Shown piece by piece: positions 15,578 through 24,736 of a stretch of DNA of 42,245 bases; positions within the stretch are counted from its first letter, which is position 1, and each line of letters begins with the position of its first letter. The position numbers were made by a program, and so were the translations under genes. Source of the DNA: an uncultured Hyphomicrobiales bacterium (GTDB lineage: Bacteria; Pseudomonadota; Alphaproteobacteria; Rhizobiales; Beijerinckiaceae); assembly GCA_903824185.1 (NCBI GenBank), contig CAIJVU010000058.1, forward strand, positions 1-42,245, written 5' to 3'. Under the pieces are notes generated by a model. The model was not told the DNA's origin, did no database searches, and saw only the letters and a list, made by a program, of their open reading frames with translations.

Positions 15578-16756
15578 TTAGGCTTCGACGACCATCGTTC
15601 CGAAAAACTGATGATCCCCGCCATTTCCACTTGCGATACCGACGCGAGCGCCTTTGACCTGATGGCCACCTGCAGTCCCGCGCACCTGCAATGCGGCTTC
15701 CGCGAGACGGATCATCGCCGTCACGGCAATCGCATTCGTGCAGAGCGTCCCACCCGACGCATTGACGGGAATTTCCCCGCCAATATTGAACCGGCCGGCT
15801 CGCAATTCTGGAACCGACTGACCAAGCCCGCTGAGGCCAGCCGCTTCGATAGAGTGGAATTCCGTGTTCGAGAACGGCGCATAGAGCTCGGCCACATGAA
15901 CCTGCTTCTGTGGATCGGTGATGCCTGCCATTTTGTAGGCACGCTTGAACGATTCTCCGAGCGCATGGGCATCGGCATGATCTGCCATGAAACCTCTGCC
16001 CATGCGATCACCCAGATAATAACTTTCTGAGCAATGGCCAACACCGGTGATCCAGACCGCATCAAGTTTACGGTCCTTGATGTATTTTTCCGAAGCGAGA
16101 ACAATCGCACCGCCACCGCTCGATTGCGGACAGCAATCGAATAATTTGATCGGCCAGGAGATATAACGCGACGTCATCACCTCTTCGATTGTCGTCTGCT
16201 TGCTGAGATGCGCATTCGGATTAAGAGAAGCGTGTCGACGGTTTTTCACCACCACACCGGCCATGTCTTCTTCGCTCATACCATATTTGTGCGCGTACCG
16301 AATGCCCGACATTGCCAGCATCGTAATCGTGCCCAGCGGGAGCGAACGCTCATAGGTTGGATCCCAGATCTTGTTGAGAACCGTCTGGCTGTCGCCACAC
16401 TCGCCGACCTTATCGGCACCCGCCGTCATTATCACATCGCAAGCTCCAGCAGCTATGTGATAATAGGCCGCAGCAACACTTGAGATGCCAGTAGCGCCGC
16501 CCGTATTGATACGCAGAAAGCGCTTGTTGCGAGCACCGACCGCGTCCACTCCAAGGCGCTCGGCATTGCCGATGCCGACCATGGCATCGGGCGACAACGA
16601 ATAGACAATCGCTTCGATGTCATCAAGTTCGAGCTGGGCATCCGCCAGCGCGAGATTGACAGCTTCACGGACGAGATCAGGATAGCTTGCATCATCGCGC
16701 CGGGCACGAAACGCCGACTGCCCGATACCGATGATACCTACGCGTGGATTGGTCAT
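15578..16756 (-). CDS. Thiolase-superfamily protein lacking the canonical catalytic residues (Ltp2-like)
   Basis: 392 residues from ATG 16756, preceded by GAGGA. The SCP-x/Ltp2-type thiolase fold is evident (GIIGIGQSAF at the N-terminus, IAAGACDVIMTAGADK, and AELYAPFSNTEFHSIEAAGL), but the nucleophile position reads INTGGATG with no Cys (about 83-90). The usual GHP loop is replaced by VNASGGTLCTNAI (about 331-343), and the last Cys motif by GNGGDHQFFG (about 377-386). In the family, Cys-less members working with DUF35 proteins are retro-aldolases of steroid side chains (Ltp2). An aldol or other non-thiolytic C-C cleavage is thus more likely than thiolysis. Neighbours: DUF35 downstream, second thiolase-like gene 11 bp upstream. 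Confidence 0.85.
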   Translation of the reverse strand: MTNPRVGIIGIGQSAFRARRDDASYPDLVREAVNLALADAQLELDDIEAIVYSLSPDAMVGIGNAERLGVDAVGARNKRFLRINTGGATGISSVAAAYYHIAAGACDVIMTAGADKVGECGDSQTVLNKIWDPTYERSLPLGTITMLAMSGIRYAHKYGMSEEDMAGVVVKNRRHASLNPNAHLSKQTTIEEVMTSRYISWPIKLFDCCPQSSGGGAIVLASEKYIKDRKLDAVWITGVGHCSESYYLGDRMGRGFMADHADAHALGESFKRAYKMAGITDPQKQVHVAELYAPFSNTEFHSIEAAGLSGLGQSVPELRAGRFNIGGEIPVNASGGTLCTNAIAVTAMIRLAEAALQVRGTAGGHQVKGARVGIASGNGGDHQFFGTMVVEA

Positions 16757-16767
16757 GGAATTAGTCC

Positions 16768-17856
16768 TCAATTCTGAGTGCCGAAGATAAAAACGCCGTG
16801 ATATTGCATGGCGAAGCCGCTCGCGGCATGCGCCAGAGCAAACTCAGCTTGTGATGATGCTGCACCGCGCACATGATTGGCCGCTTCTACAATACTACGC
16901 AGACCCGTGCAGAACACGGGATTGGCCGCGCGTGCACCTCCTGATGGATTGAAATTGAGCTTGCCACCTGGGGCGAAAGCACCGGCGGCAATATCCTTCT
17001 CCCAATCCGCACGCTTAGAAATACCTAGAACGTCAAGCACAATCAGCGATTGATACGGTGTCGGATCGGCGATCTCTAATGCATTAAACGCATGACGCGG
17101 ATCAGTAATGCCGGCTTCACCATATGCCTGATCGCGCGCCGCTTCTAGCGCCGGTGCCGTCGATAGATCGCGGTCGCCAAGGAAACCGGTTTCTGTTGCC
17201 CAGCCCATTCCTTTGAGCCAAGCTATATTTTTCATACCGTGTTCGGCAATGAAATCTGCATCTGCCACGATGAGAGCCACTGCACCGGTCACCGGTGGCG
17301 AAGACATACCATCACTGATGAGTGAACGTTTGGCCTGATGCGAGCCGACCGAACCGCGCGATGCGTTGAAGTCAGCTGCAATCTGCTCGGCCCCCGCAAC
17401 CTTGCTATCCAACACTGACGCCTGCAGAGAGAATGATGCCATGTCATCAAGCGGCAAACGGCGATGAAAATAAGGATCAGCCGCCAACCGCTGGGCTTCG
17501 GCAATTGAATGGACTTCCGTCGGACTCCAGCTGACAATGAGCTGGGTCCGATATTGCCCCGTGGCAACGCGCAAGACGCCCATCACAAAAGCATGATCGC
17601 TGGCCGAAGGCGTCGATAGAATGTCACGATCGACTCCGCCGACAGAGCCGGACGCCGCCATGACAGCAATCGCACGACCATCATATTGATCATTAGCGGC
17701 CACGATGATTCCGTCGATGTCATCAATGGTCAGATGCGCATCACGCAAGGCTGACTGTACGAGCTCGTAAAGTAACTCCTCAAGCGATTGTCCGTTAGGT
17801 TCGGCTGGAACGCTTATGGCGCTCCCAATAACGCCGATGCGTCTGTTCAGGGGCAT
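16768..17856 (-). CDS. Second thiolase-like protein without catalytic Cys/His
   Basis: 362 residues from ATG 17856, which has GAGG just upstream; the 35-codon upstream extension has no ribosome binding site and would overlap the racemase gene. The thiolase fold is recognisable (RRIGVIGSAISVP, ALRDAHLTIDDIDGIIVA, a C-terminal FNPSGGARAANP block), but the nucleophile region reads STPSASDHAF without Cys, and the His-containing GHP motif is missing. It is 11 bp from the other thiolase-like gene and similar in length, so a heteromeric complex of two thiolase-fold subunits with the DUF35 protein is plausible. It may be a structural or substrate-binding subunit. Its catalytic role is unknown. Confidence 0.8.
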   Translation of the reverse strand: MPLNRRIGVIGSAISVPAEPNGQSLEELLYELVQSALRDAHLTIDDIDGIIVAANDQYDGRAIAVMAASGSVGGVDRDILSTPSASDHAFVMGVLRVATGQYRTQLIVSWSPTEVHSIAEAQRLAADPYFHRRLPLDDMASFSLQASVLDSKVAGAEQIAADFNASRGSVGSHQAKRSLISDGMSSPPVTGAVALIVADADFIAEHGMKNIAWLKGMGWATETGFLGDRDLSTAPALEAARDQAYGEAGITDPRHAFNALEIADPTPYQSLIVLDVLGISKRADWEKDIAAGAFAPGGKLNFNPSGGARAANPVFCTGLRSIVEAANHVRGAASSQAEFALAHAASGFAMQYHGVFIFGTQN

Positions 17857-17863
17857 GGTAACC

Positions 17864-19000
17864 TCATTTGCGAGAGACAAAGATTTTTTTCGGAGGATGT
17901 GAAGCGACGGCGGCTGAGTGGTAGTCAGCCGGTGCCGCGCGTAGATGCGGCCTGGCGCCATCGATCAGAACAGGAAATAACGCCTGCAATTCGCCATCAG
18001 CACTCCGTTGAACGAGACCGCGCTCAGTCAGATGCTTTTGCGACAACGCTCCATCGAGATCGTAAATCGGCGAGAGACAGCATTCGCCCTCACCAAAGAG
18101 CGCAAGGATCTCAGTAAGTGACTGCGTGACGAAATAGGATTGAAGATCGGCAATCAGATTCGCCTGCGGCAGGGGTTCGTTATGTCGCACAATCCAATTA
18201 GGGCGTTCGGCGAGCACACAAAAATTAGCCCAAAATTTCGCTTCAACCGCGCCAAGCATAATATAGCGCCCATCGCGCGTGGCGTAAACATTGTAATAGG
18301 CTGCTCCACCATTAAGGTAGGTTTCACTGCGCGCGGGATTGATTCGATCAGTCCCCCAGGACGCGATCTGTAGCATCTGGATCGGCATCGCCACATCTGC
18401 GAGGCCAAGATCGATATGGCATCCTGTACCTTCCTGCTGGCGGCGGTAAAGCGCGCCCAGAATGGCCGATAACGCATACAGCGAACCGGTGACGTCGGAA
18501 AGAGGTGGATCATAGAAGACAGGCCGGTCGGTCCCATTGCGATGCATGATCCCGCTGGTGGCGAGATAATTGCCGTCATGCGCAGGGCGCTGCGCTTGTG
18601 ACCCCGTCGCGCCATACCCACTGATTGAACAATAAATCAAACTTGGATTAATAGTTGAGATGGCGCTATAATCGAGACCTAGCCGCGCCATCACGCCGGG
18701 ACGAAAACCTTCAATCAAAACATCATAATCGGACAGAAGCGCCAAGAGCGCATCACGTTCAGCCGGGTCTTTCAAATTCATGCGGCGAATGGCTTTGCCG
18801 CTATTGAGCGCACGATGAAAAACCGCTTCGCCATCACTATCGCGCGGGCCGAGCAGCCGCATGGGGTCACCCTGCGGCGGCTCGATTTTTAAAACCTCGG
18901 CACCCATATCAGCAAGGTAAAGGCTTGCCATGGGACCGGGAATATATTGCGACAGGTCGAGCACCTTCACACCGGTCAAAAATGTATTGAGCTTGGACAT
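17864..19000 (-). CDS. CaiB/BaiF family protein, probable alpha-methylacyl-CoA racemase
   Basis: 378 residues from ATG 19000; the longer frame would overlap the binding-protein gene ending at 19024, and no good site supports it. The class III CoA-transferase fold is clear (LSQYIPGPMASLYLADMGAE; NLKDP; GFRPGV). The residues match AMACR rather than formyl-CoA transferase: His141-Asp142 in AHDGNYLATSG, Asp169 in LSDVTGS, and Glu253 in GAVEAKF correspond to His126, Asp156 and Glu241 of the mycobacterial racemase. The role would be inverting a 2-methylacyl-CoA centre, which suggests a methyl-branched (isoprenoid-like) intermediate. Because CoA transferases also use the Asp next to the His, a CoA-transferase activity cannot be excluded. 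Confidence 0.85.
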   Translation of the reverse strand: MSKLNTFLTGVKVLDLSQYIPGPMASLYLADMGAEVLKIEPPQGDPMRLLGPRDSDGEAVFHRALNSGKAIRRMNLKDPAERDALLALLSDYDVLIEGFRPGVMARLGLDYSAISTINPSLIYCSISGYGATGSQAQRPAHDGNYLATSGIMHRNGTDRPVFYDPPLSDVTGSLYALSAILGALYRRQQEGTGCHIDLGLADVAMPIQMLQIASWGTDRINPARSETYLNGGAAYYNVYATRDGRYIMLGAVEAKFWANFCVLAERPNWIVRHNEPLPQANLIADLQSYFVTQSLTEILALFGEGECCLSPIYDLDGALSQKHLTERGLVQRSADGELQALFPVLIDGARPHLRAAPADYHSAAVASHPPKKIFVSRK

Positions 19001-19023
19001 AAAGAGGCTCGTGATCTTGTTGT

Positions 19024-20247
19024 TTAGGGCTTTGCCCATTTCGCGGGAAGAGCCGCGACTTCTGCTGGATAAACGAGAAGCGGCACGCCATCGCGCCATT
19101 GCACCACGACGATATCGGCATCAATACGGCGGCCCTTTTCGTCGAACCGCACGCGTCCACCCGGAAAGAGCTTTGCAGCGCCGTCTTTCAAATCGATCTT
19201 GTGAAGCGTTTCGCTGACCTTCTCCTTGGTGCAGGCGCCAGCCTGTTCCATGGCTTCCTTAAAGATCATAACATGGCCGTAATTTGAGATGCTGTCTTGC
19301 GGCATCCACGGCTCGCCAGTCAGCTTGGTAAAGCGATTGGCCAGATCCAAGGTGTTTTTGGTCGGCCAGTTTGCCGTCACAAACATCAAACCCTCAAGTT
19401 GTTCCTTGCCCGCGATCTTTAGAAGATCTGGCGAGCCGGGAGGGCCGCCACTTTCGATCATTTGCATACGACCGCGCGTCAGCCCAATCTCTGTTGCCTT
19501 CTCCAACGAGAGCTTGATGTCGGACACGACCGTGGGCAGCAAGAAAATGAAATCGGGACGGGCAGCACGCACGCGCTGCATAACCGGACCGGCATCAGCC
19601 AAAGGCGGTGTGAAGGTTTCGTCGACGACGAGTTTTAGACCATACTTGTCCATCGCGCCGGGTACGCGCATGTCTTTGGTGAACGCCACAGGCGAAGCCG
19701 TATTGTCCATCACAATACCGAATGTCTTGGGCTTGGCACCGGCAGCCTCTGCCATTTTCAGAACAGTCGGCACGGTCGCTTCTGCCTGTTTGTCGCCCGT
19801 CATCGATGTCTGAAAGACATGCTTGAACCCCCGATCGGTAACGACCGGCGAAAAGGAGAGTGTCATCCACGGAACGCCCGCACGCTCTGTCACTTCGGTC
19901 ACCGCGAGCGTGAACGAGCTTACATTGGCACCAATACCGCCAACGACATCTGAATCCTGCGACACGAGGCGCTGAGCCGCGTTCTTCATCTTCTCCGGTG
20001 AATCGCCGCCATCGACAACAACGAGCTTCACCTTCGCGCCGCCGCACGCCTTGATGCCTCCGGCTGCGTTGATATCGTCCACGGCCATCTCGGCACCGCG
20101 CTTCGACATCTCACCCGAACGCGCCCAAGGCCCGCTCAATGGCTGGATTAATCCGATCTTGACTTCACTTTGTGCCATCGCTGGCGCGCTCAGGGCCGTA
20201 AGACCCAGAAACGCTGTCGCCGACAGCAGGGCTGCTTTTATTTTCAT
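19024..20247 (-). CDS. ABC transporter substrate-binding protein, LivK type (system 1)
   Basis: A 407-residue type 1 periplasmic binding protein. The signal peptide runs to about residue 25 (cleavage at APAMA/Q). The mature N-terminus KIGLIQPLSGPWARSGE is characteristic of the branched-chain amino acid/amide receptor family, whose members also bind aromatic and alicyclic carboxylates. Start at ATG 20247 after GGGAGGA. It lies 12 bp after livF and 23 bp before the racemase gene. The order permease-ATPases-receptor puts the receptor last among the transporter genes. The ligand is unknown; the catabolic setting argues against an amino acid. Confidence 0.92.
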   Translation of the reverse strand: MKIKAALLSATAFLGLTALSAPAMAQSEVKIGLIQPLSGPWARSGEMSKRGAEMAVDDINAAGGIKACGGAKVKLVVVDGGDSPEKMKNAAQRLVSQDSDVVGGIGANVSSFTLAVTEVTERAGVPWMTLSFSPVVTDRGFKHVFQTSMTGDKQAEATVPTVLKMAEAAGAKPKTFGIVMDNTASPVAFTKDMRVPGAMDKYGLKLVVDETFTPPLADAGPVMQRVRAARPDFIFLLPTVVSDIKLSLEKATEIGLTRGRMQMIESGGPPGSPDLLKIAGKEQLEGLMFVTANWPTKNTLDLANRFTKLTGEPWMPQDSISNYGHVMIFKEAMEQAGACTKEKVSETLHKIDLKDGAAKLFPGGRVRFDEKGRRIDADIVVVQWRDGVPLLVYPAEVAALPAKWAKP

Positions 20248-20259
20248 CGACTTCCTCCC

Positions 20260-20967
20260 TTATAGCCCAAGATAAGCGCGCCGAACACGATCGTCCGACG
20301 ACAACTCTTCTAGGGAACCCTGCAAAACCACACGGCCCGTTTCGAGCACATAGGCGTGGTCACAATTCTCAAGCGCTTCAGCAACACGTTGTTCGACAAG
20401 CAGGATCGTTAGCCCCTGCTCCTTATGAATTTTGGCCACGGCATCAAAAATCACGTCCGTCATCGACGGCGACAGACCCATTGAGGGCTCGTCGAGCATG
20501 AGGAGCTTCGGTGCCGATGCGAGCCCACGGCCGATCGCCAACATCTGTTGCTCTCCACCAGACAAAGTACCCGCATATTGATCTCGCCTATCTTTAAGGC
20601 GCGGAAACATCGTGAACAAAAGATCAAGCGTATCGTTCCAGCGGCGACGGCCTTCTTCGGTCGATGCGCCCATCTCTAGATTTTCGAAGACGGTCATGCC
20701 GGAAAACACTTTCCGGCCTTCCGGCACATGCGCGATGCCAAGATGCGGCCGCTCATACGCGGCTAGGGTCGCAAGATCGACACCATCAAACAGCATTGTG
20801 CCTCGCCACGGGATCACCGTTCCGGAAATAGACTTGAACAATGTCGTCTTTCCTGCGCCGTTCGGCCCAACGACGGCGACGAATTCACCGGCTTTGACGT
20901 CGATGGAGATCCCATCGAGCGCCTGCAACCCGCCATAAGTAACATTGAGCTGATCAATTCTGAGCAT
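20260..20967 (-). CDS. ABC transporter ATP-binding protein, LivF type (system 1)
   Basis: 235 residues from ATG 20967, which overlaps the end of the fused LivM-LivG gene by 14 bp; the longer frame to 21042 lacks support and would give a non-family extension. It shows Walker A GPNGAGKTT (about 35-43), signature LSGGEQQM, Walker B LLMLDEPSMGL and the switch His region EQRVAEAL. The length is standard for LivF. It pairs with the LivG domain of the neighbouring fusion to power the importer. Confidence 0.93.
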   Translation of the reverse strand: MLRIDQLNVTYGGLQALDGISIDVKAGEFVAVVGPNGAGKTTLFKSISGTVIPWRGTMLFDGVDLATLAAYERPHLGIAHVPEGRKVFSGMTVFENLEMGASTEEGRRRWNDTLDLLFTMFPRLKDRRDQYAGTLSGGEQQMLAIGRGLASAPKLLMLDEPSMGLSPSMTDVIFDAVAKIHKEQGLTILLVEQRVAEALENCDHAYVLETGRVVLQGSLEELSSDDRVRRAYLGL

Positions 20968-22735
20968 TGGCCACCGCCCATTTCCGGCCGAGATAGGCTT
21001 CGATGACGCGCGCATCGCGCGTAACGACCTGCGGCAAACCACTTGTCAGGAGGGCGCCATGATCGAGCACGATGAAGCTGTCAACCATGTTCACCATAGC
21101 GTGCATCGTGTGTTCGATCATGACAACGGTGACACCGAGTGTCGGCAAACGTCGAACGATCTCGATCATCTCTTGGGTTTCACCAGCACCGAGACCAGCA
21201 AGCGGCTCATCAAGAAGGATGAGCTTCGGACGGCCAGCCAGCGCACGCGCCAATTCCATCAATCGCAATTCCCGGCTCGTAAGACGACCTGCCGGAACAT
21301 CCGCAACCGAGGCCAGCCCGACATTGTCGAGACTTTCGCGCGCGGCTTCCCACGCTTCTTCGTCTGTCGTATAGGCGACGAAAGCACCCACCGCGACATT
21401 TTCGAGGATCGACATGCGGGGAAACGCACGTACGACTTGAAACGTCCGACCCATTCCGCGTCTACAAACGCGGTTTGGCGCAAGACCCGTCATATCTTGA
21501 CCATCAAATGTAACGTTGCCGGCATCTGGCCTTACGATGCCATTCAGAAGATTAAACAGCGTAGTCTTGCCAGCACCATTTGGGCCGATAATGCCAATAA
21601 TACCACCTTCAGGAATATCGAACGACACATCTCGCACAGCCCGCAGACCGCCATAGGATTTTGAAATGTTCTTAACTGACAGGATCGGTTTGTCGGTTGC
21701 AGAGGTCGCAATGCGCTGGATCTTAGCAGATTGTGTGTGCACGATCTCATTAGTGATTTGATTGGCCATCGGCGCCAGTTTGCGGCGCTGGAGGTGGTCG
21801 ACGACGCGCCAGTAAAGACCCTCCGGCGCAATCAAGATAACCGCCATGATGGCGGTGCCATAAACGAGACCCTGAATGCCTGGCAGAATATGACCGAGTT
21901 CGGCGTTCAGCGTTTCGCTTAATGGGACAAGAATGGCAGAGCCAATCAAAGGACCCCACACAGTCCCCGCTCCACCGAACAATGTCAGGATCATCGCTTG
22001 TGCTGAAATCACCATGCCAAAAACGCTTGCTGGCGTGATCACGAGCACGACAATGCTATAAAGTGCACCAGCTGTGGACGCGAGAGCCGCGCTCAAGATA
22101 ATCGCCTTCAACTTCCAACGGAACGTATCGATACCCGCCGCTTCGGCGGCCAGCTCGTTCTGCTTGATAGCGAGAAGCGAAAGCCCGAAACGCGACCGCT
22201 CGATGCGCAGTGATACGAAAGCTGCGATAGCAAGAAGGCTGAGCGACATCATAAGATATGCGCGATAATCCGAAAATTGCGCATAAGCAGCAGGATTATC
22301 GCGCTTCATCGGCATCGACAATTCCTGAAAACCGAGCCATTCGAATATTGCGATCATCGCCAACGGATAGGCCAGCATGGCCAGTGCGAAATAAGTACCT
22401 CGCAAACGGAATGTGGGATAGCCGATCGCAGCACCAGCAAGCGCACCCAGAATGGTGGCAAGCGGGATTCCAAGCCAAGGAGTGAGATCAAAGAATTTGA
22501 AACTGACACCGACGATGAAGGCGCCGAGTCCGAAGAAGGCAGCATGGCCGAAAGACACGAGCCCGCTATAGCCAGAAAACACGTTCCAACTGATCGCCAA
22601 CACGGCCCAAATCGGCACCGTGGTCAGCAAGAGCTTGTAATATGGGTTGCTCACAAAAAGCCCTAGCGCAAGCCAGATGACAAGGCCTGTGAGCAAAATG
22701 AGAAGGTTGCGGCGGAAAATCGCAGAGCGGGTCAT
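20954..22735 (-). CDS. Fused LivM permease - LivG ATPase (system 1)
   Basis: 593 residues in one frame. Residues about 1-320 are a LivM-type permease with about nine membrane spans and the family motif SGYSGLVSFGHAAFFGLGAF. A hydrophilic linker (about 320-350) leads to a LivG ATPase (about 350-593) with Walker A GPNGAGKTT, GMGRTFQ (Q-loop side) and Walker B LILLDEPLAGL. The signature helix is atypical: LTSRELRLMELARAL where LSxGxQ is expected. LivM-LivG fusions exist in alphaproteobacteria. The second importer in this window keeps them separate, so the two systems are not a recent tandem duplication. It starts 3 bp after livH ends. Confidence 0.93.
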   Translation of the reverse strand: MTRSAIFRRNLLILLTGLVIWLALGLFVSNPYYKLLLTTVPIWAVLAISWNVFSGYSGLVSFGHAAFFGLGAFIVGVSFKFFDLTPWLGIPLATILGALAGAAIGYPTFRLRGTYFALAMLAYPLAMIAIFEWLGFQELSMPMKRDNPAAYAQFSDYRAYLMMSLSLLAIAAFVSLRIERSRFGLSLLAIKQNELAAEAAGIDTFRWKLKAIILSAALASTAGALYSIVVLVITPASVFGMVISAQAMILTLFGGAGTVWGPLIGSAILVPLSETLNAELGHILPGIQGLVYGTAIMAVILIAPEGLYWRVVDHLQRRKLAPMANQITNEIVHTQSAKIQRIATSATDKPILSVKNISKSYGGLRAVRDVSFDIPEGGIIGIIGPNGAGKTTLFNLLNGIVRPDAGNVTFDGQDMTGLAPNRVCRRGMGRTFQVVRAFPRMSILENVAVGAFVAYTTDEEAWEAARESLDNVGLASVADVPAGRLTSRELRLMELARALAGRPKLILLDEPLAGLGAGETQEMIEIVRRLPTLGVTVVMIEHTMHAMVNMVDSFIVLDHGALLTSGLPQVVTRDARVIEAYLGRKWAVANAQN

Positions 22736-22738
22736 GTC

Positions 22739-23689
22739 TCAAGCCCTCTCTACCGTGCGGCCGAAGAAACCTTCGGGCTTGATAAGAAGAACGAAGAGGA
22801 ACACGACAAAGATCGCCGTATTCTGTAGCTGAATAGGAACAAACAAAGTCGATAATTGCTGCACAAGGCCAATCGTCATGCCGCCCCAAAACGCGCCGAC
22901 AATGCTACCCATACCGCCAAGAACAACACCCGCATACATGATAATGACAAAATCGACTCCAACATGCGGTTGTACGGGATAGTAGATGACAAGGAGCCCG
23001 CCAGCGATTCCGGCGATGGCGGTACCAAGCGCGAAAGCGATGTTGTGCGCTTTCGAGACATTGATGCCCATATAGATTGCAGCCTCGGAATTCGATGCCG
23101 CCGCACGCAGAGATTTGCCGATTCGCGTCTTCTGGATGAACCAGAACAAGACGACGGAAATCACAACGCAGATCACGGCATTCACCGTCCGAGCCTTGTT
23201 GAAGAAGATGGCACTGAAATCGTCAATCAGCAGCGGCACTTCCCATGCCGAAGACGACAGTGGTGAAATCATCGCCGCCGGGCTAGAGCCTAGAAGAATA
23301 TGCGCGCCATTCTGCAGGATCAACGCAAGGCCGAGTGACAGAATGAGCTGGGCCTGATGCGCATCGCCCTCTGTCAGCGATGCAGCCTTCAAACCGGCCG
23401 TGCGCGAGATGAGTACCCAGCTCAACAGATAGCCGAAAATGAACATCACCGGAACAACGAGAAGAGCGGCGATAAAGGGCGTTGCTACGCCAAACACCGC
23501 AGGCGGCAGGACAAAGGAGGCGACGAAGATCGCCACATACATGCCGACCATCATCAAATCGCCTTGTGCGAAATTAATTACCCGCATGATACCGAAGATA
23601 AGCGCCAGGCCGACGCAAAGCAGGCCATAGATACAGCCGACCGACAAGCCAGCGACGAGTGTTTGTAGGGCCTGTTCGACAAAAATCAT
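22739..23689 (-). CDS. ABC transporter permease, LivH type (system 1)
   Basis: 316 residues from ATG 23689, 8 nt after GAGG and directly behind the stop of the alcohol dehydrogenase gene; a TTG at 23695 is the alternative. It is an integral membrane protein with about eight spans. The motif VGCIYGLLCVGLALIFG followed by NFAQGDLMM (about 18-50) is the LivH hallmark, and AGVVLGGMGSIVGAFWGG (about 255-272) is the conserved EAA-like region. It forms the channel with the LivM part of the next gene. Confidence 0.92.
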   Translation of the reverse strand: MIFVEQALQTLVAGLSVGCIYGLLCVGLALIFGIMRVINFAQGDLMMVGMYVAIFVASFVLPPAVFGVATPFIAALLVVPVMFIFGYLLSWVLISRTAGLKAASLTEGDAHQAQLILSLGLALILQNGAHILLGSSPAAMISPLSSSAWEVPLLIDDFSAIFFNKARTVNAVICVVISVVLFWFIQKTRIGKSLRAAASNSEAAIYMGINVSKAHNIAFALGTAIAGIAGGLLVIYYPVQPHVGVDFVIIMYAGVVLGGMGSIVGAFWGGMTIGLVQQLSTLFVPIQLQNTAIFVVFLFVLLIKPEGFFGRTVERA

Positions 23690-23691
23690 GA

Positions 23692-24729
23692 TCAAGGCCT
23701 CAAAACGATTCGGCCGGAGATCGAGCCGGCTTCGAGGAGACGATGAGCAGCTGAAGCCTCCGAAAGCGGCATGACTGTGTCAATGACCGGCAGCACCGCA
23801 CCTTGCGCGATCAGAGCTAACGTGTCCGCAAGTCCCTGCCGCGTTGTACTTGTGGCGCTTAGCATCGATATGTTACGCAAGAACAATTGGGCCGGATTAA
23901 ACGGAACGAACTCTCCAGTAAGCTGACCGACAAGAACCCAGCGTGCTGCCTTGGCGAGGCTTTTACGCGTTGAGACGAAGAGTGGCGTGCCAACGGTATC
24001 GATCGCACAATCAACGCCGCGACCATCTGTCAATTGTCTTAAATCGGTCGAAAAATCCGTACCGCGCGATGTGACGACAACATCATGCGCGCCTGCTTGC
24101 CGGATGCGTTCGACTTTCGCTTGAGATGTCGTCTGCGCAATCACACGCGCGCCGCAGAGACGGGAGAGCTGAATCGCATGAATACCAAGACCTCCGCCAG
24201 CACCGGTGACAAGAACAGTTTCAGCGGGCTTTACATTTCCAATATCTCGCACTGCTTGCAAAACCGTGCCGATCGCACAGGCGGCTATGCTAGCCTGATC
24301 GGCGCTGACCTGATTGGGAATTTTGACAAGATTGTTCGTACCGACACAGACGAATTCGGCGTAACCGCCATTAAGACCGCGATCACCCATAAATTGGGCG
24401 TCATCGCAAAGAGGCTCGCGTGCGCTCCGACACCAGCCGCAATGACCGCAAATATGCGAACGCTGAGTGGTCGCAACACGGTCACCGACTGCAAAACCTT
24501 GGGGATCACCGGAAAGAGCAACGATACGGCCTGCAACCTCATGACCGGGAATGAGCGGTCTTTCAATCCCGGCTTTGAACGTGCCATTGCGCACGACAAC
24601 ATCGTGGAAGCAGACCCCGCACGCCTCGACAGCGATCACCGCCTCGCCAGCGCGCGGCGTTGGATCAGCAACGGTCTCAAGTCTGAGAACATTGGCCTCG
24701 CCGGTGTTGCGGATTACAATCGCTTTCAT
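23692..24729 (-). CDS. Zinc-dependent alcohol dehydrogenase (MDR family)
   Basis: 345 residues from ATG 24729. Catalytic zinc ligands: Cys40 in CGVCFHD and the GHE at 62-64. Structural zinc: four Cys at 94, 97, 100 and 108. The Rossmann motif is GAGGGLGIHA (about 168-177). Full family length. It lies 7 bp after the cyclase gene and abuts livH. It probably oxidises the alcohol liberated after lactone opening, or a primary alcohol, to an aldehyde or ketone using NAD(P). The substrate is inferred only from neighbouring BVMOs and the CoA ligase. Confidence 0.9.
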   Translation of the reverse strand: MKAIVIRNTGEANVLRLETVADPTPRAGEAVIAVEACGVCFHDVVVRNGTFKAGIERPLIPGHEVAGRIVALSGDPQGFAVGDRVATTQRSHICGHCGWCRSAREPLCDDAQFMGDRGLNGGYAEFVCVGTNNLVKIPNQVSADQASIAACAIGTVLQAVRDIGNVKPAETVLVTGAGGGLGIHAIQLSRLCGARVIAQTTSQAKVERIRQAGAHDVVVTSRGTDFSTDLRQLTDGRGVDCAIDTVGTPLFVSTRKSLAKAARWVLVGQLTGEFVPFNPAQLFLRNISMLSATSTTRQGLADTLALIAQGAVLPVIDTVMPLSEASAAHRLLEAGSISGRIVLRP

Positions 24730-24736
24730 GACACGC

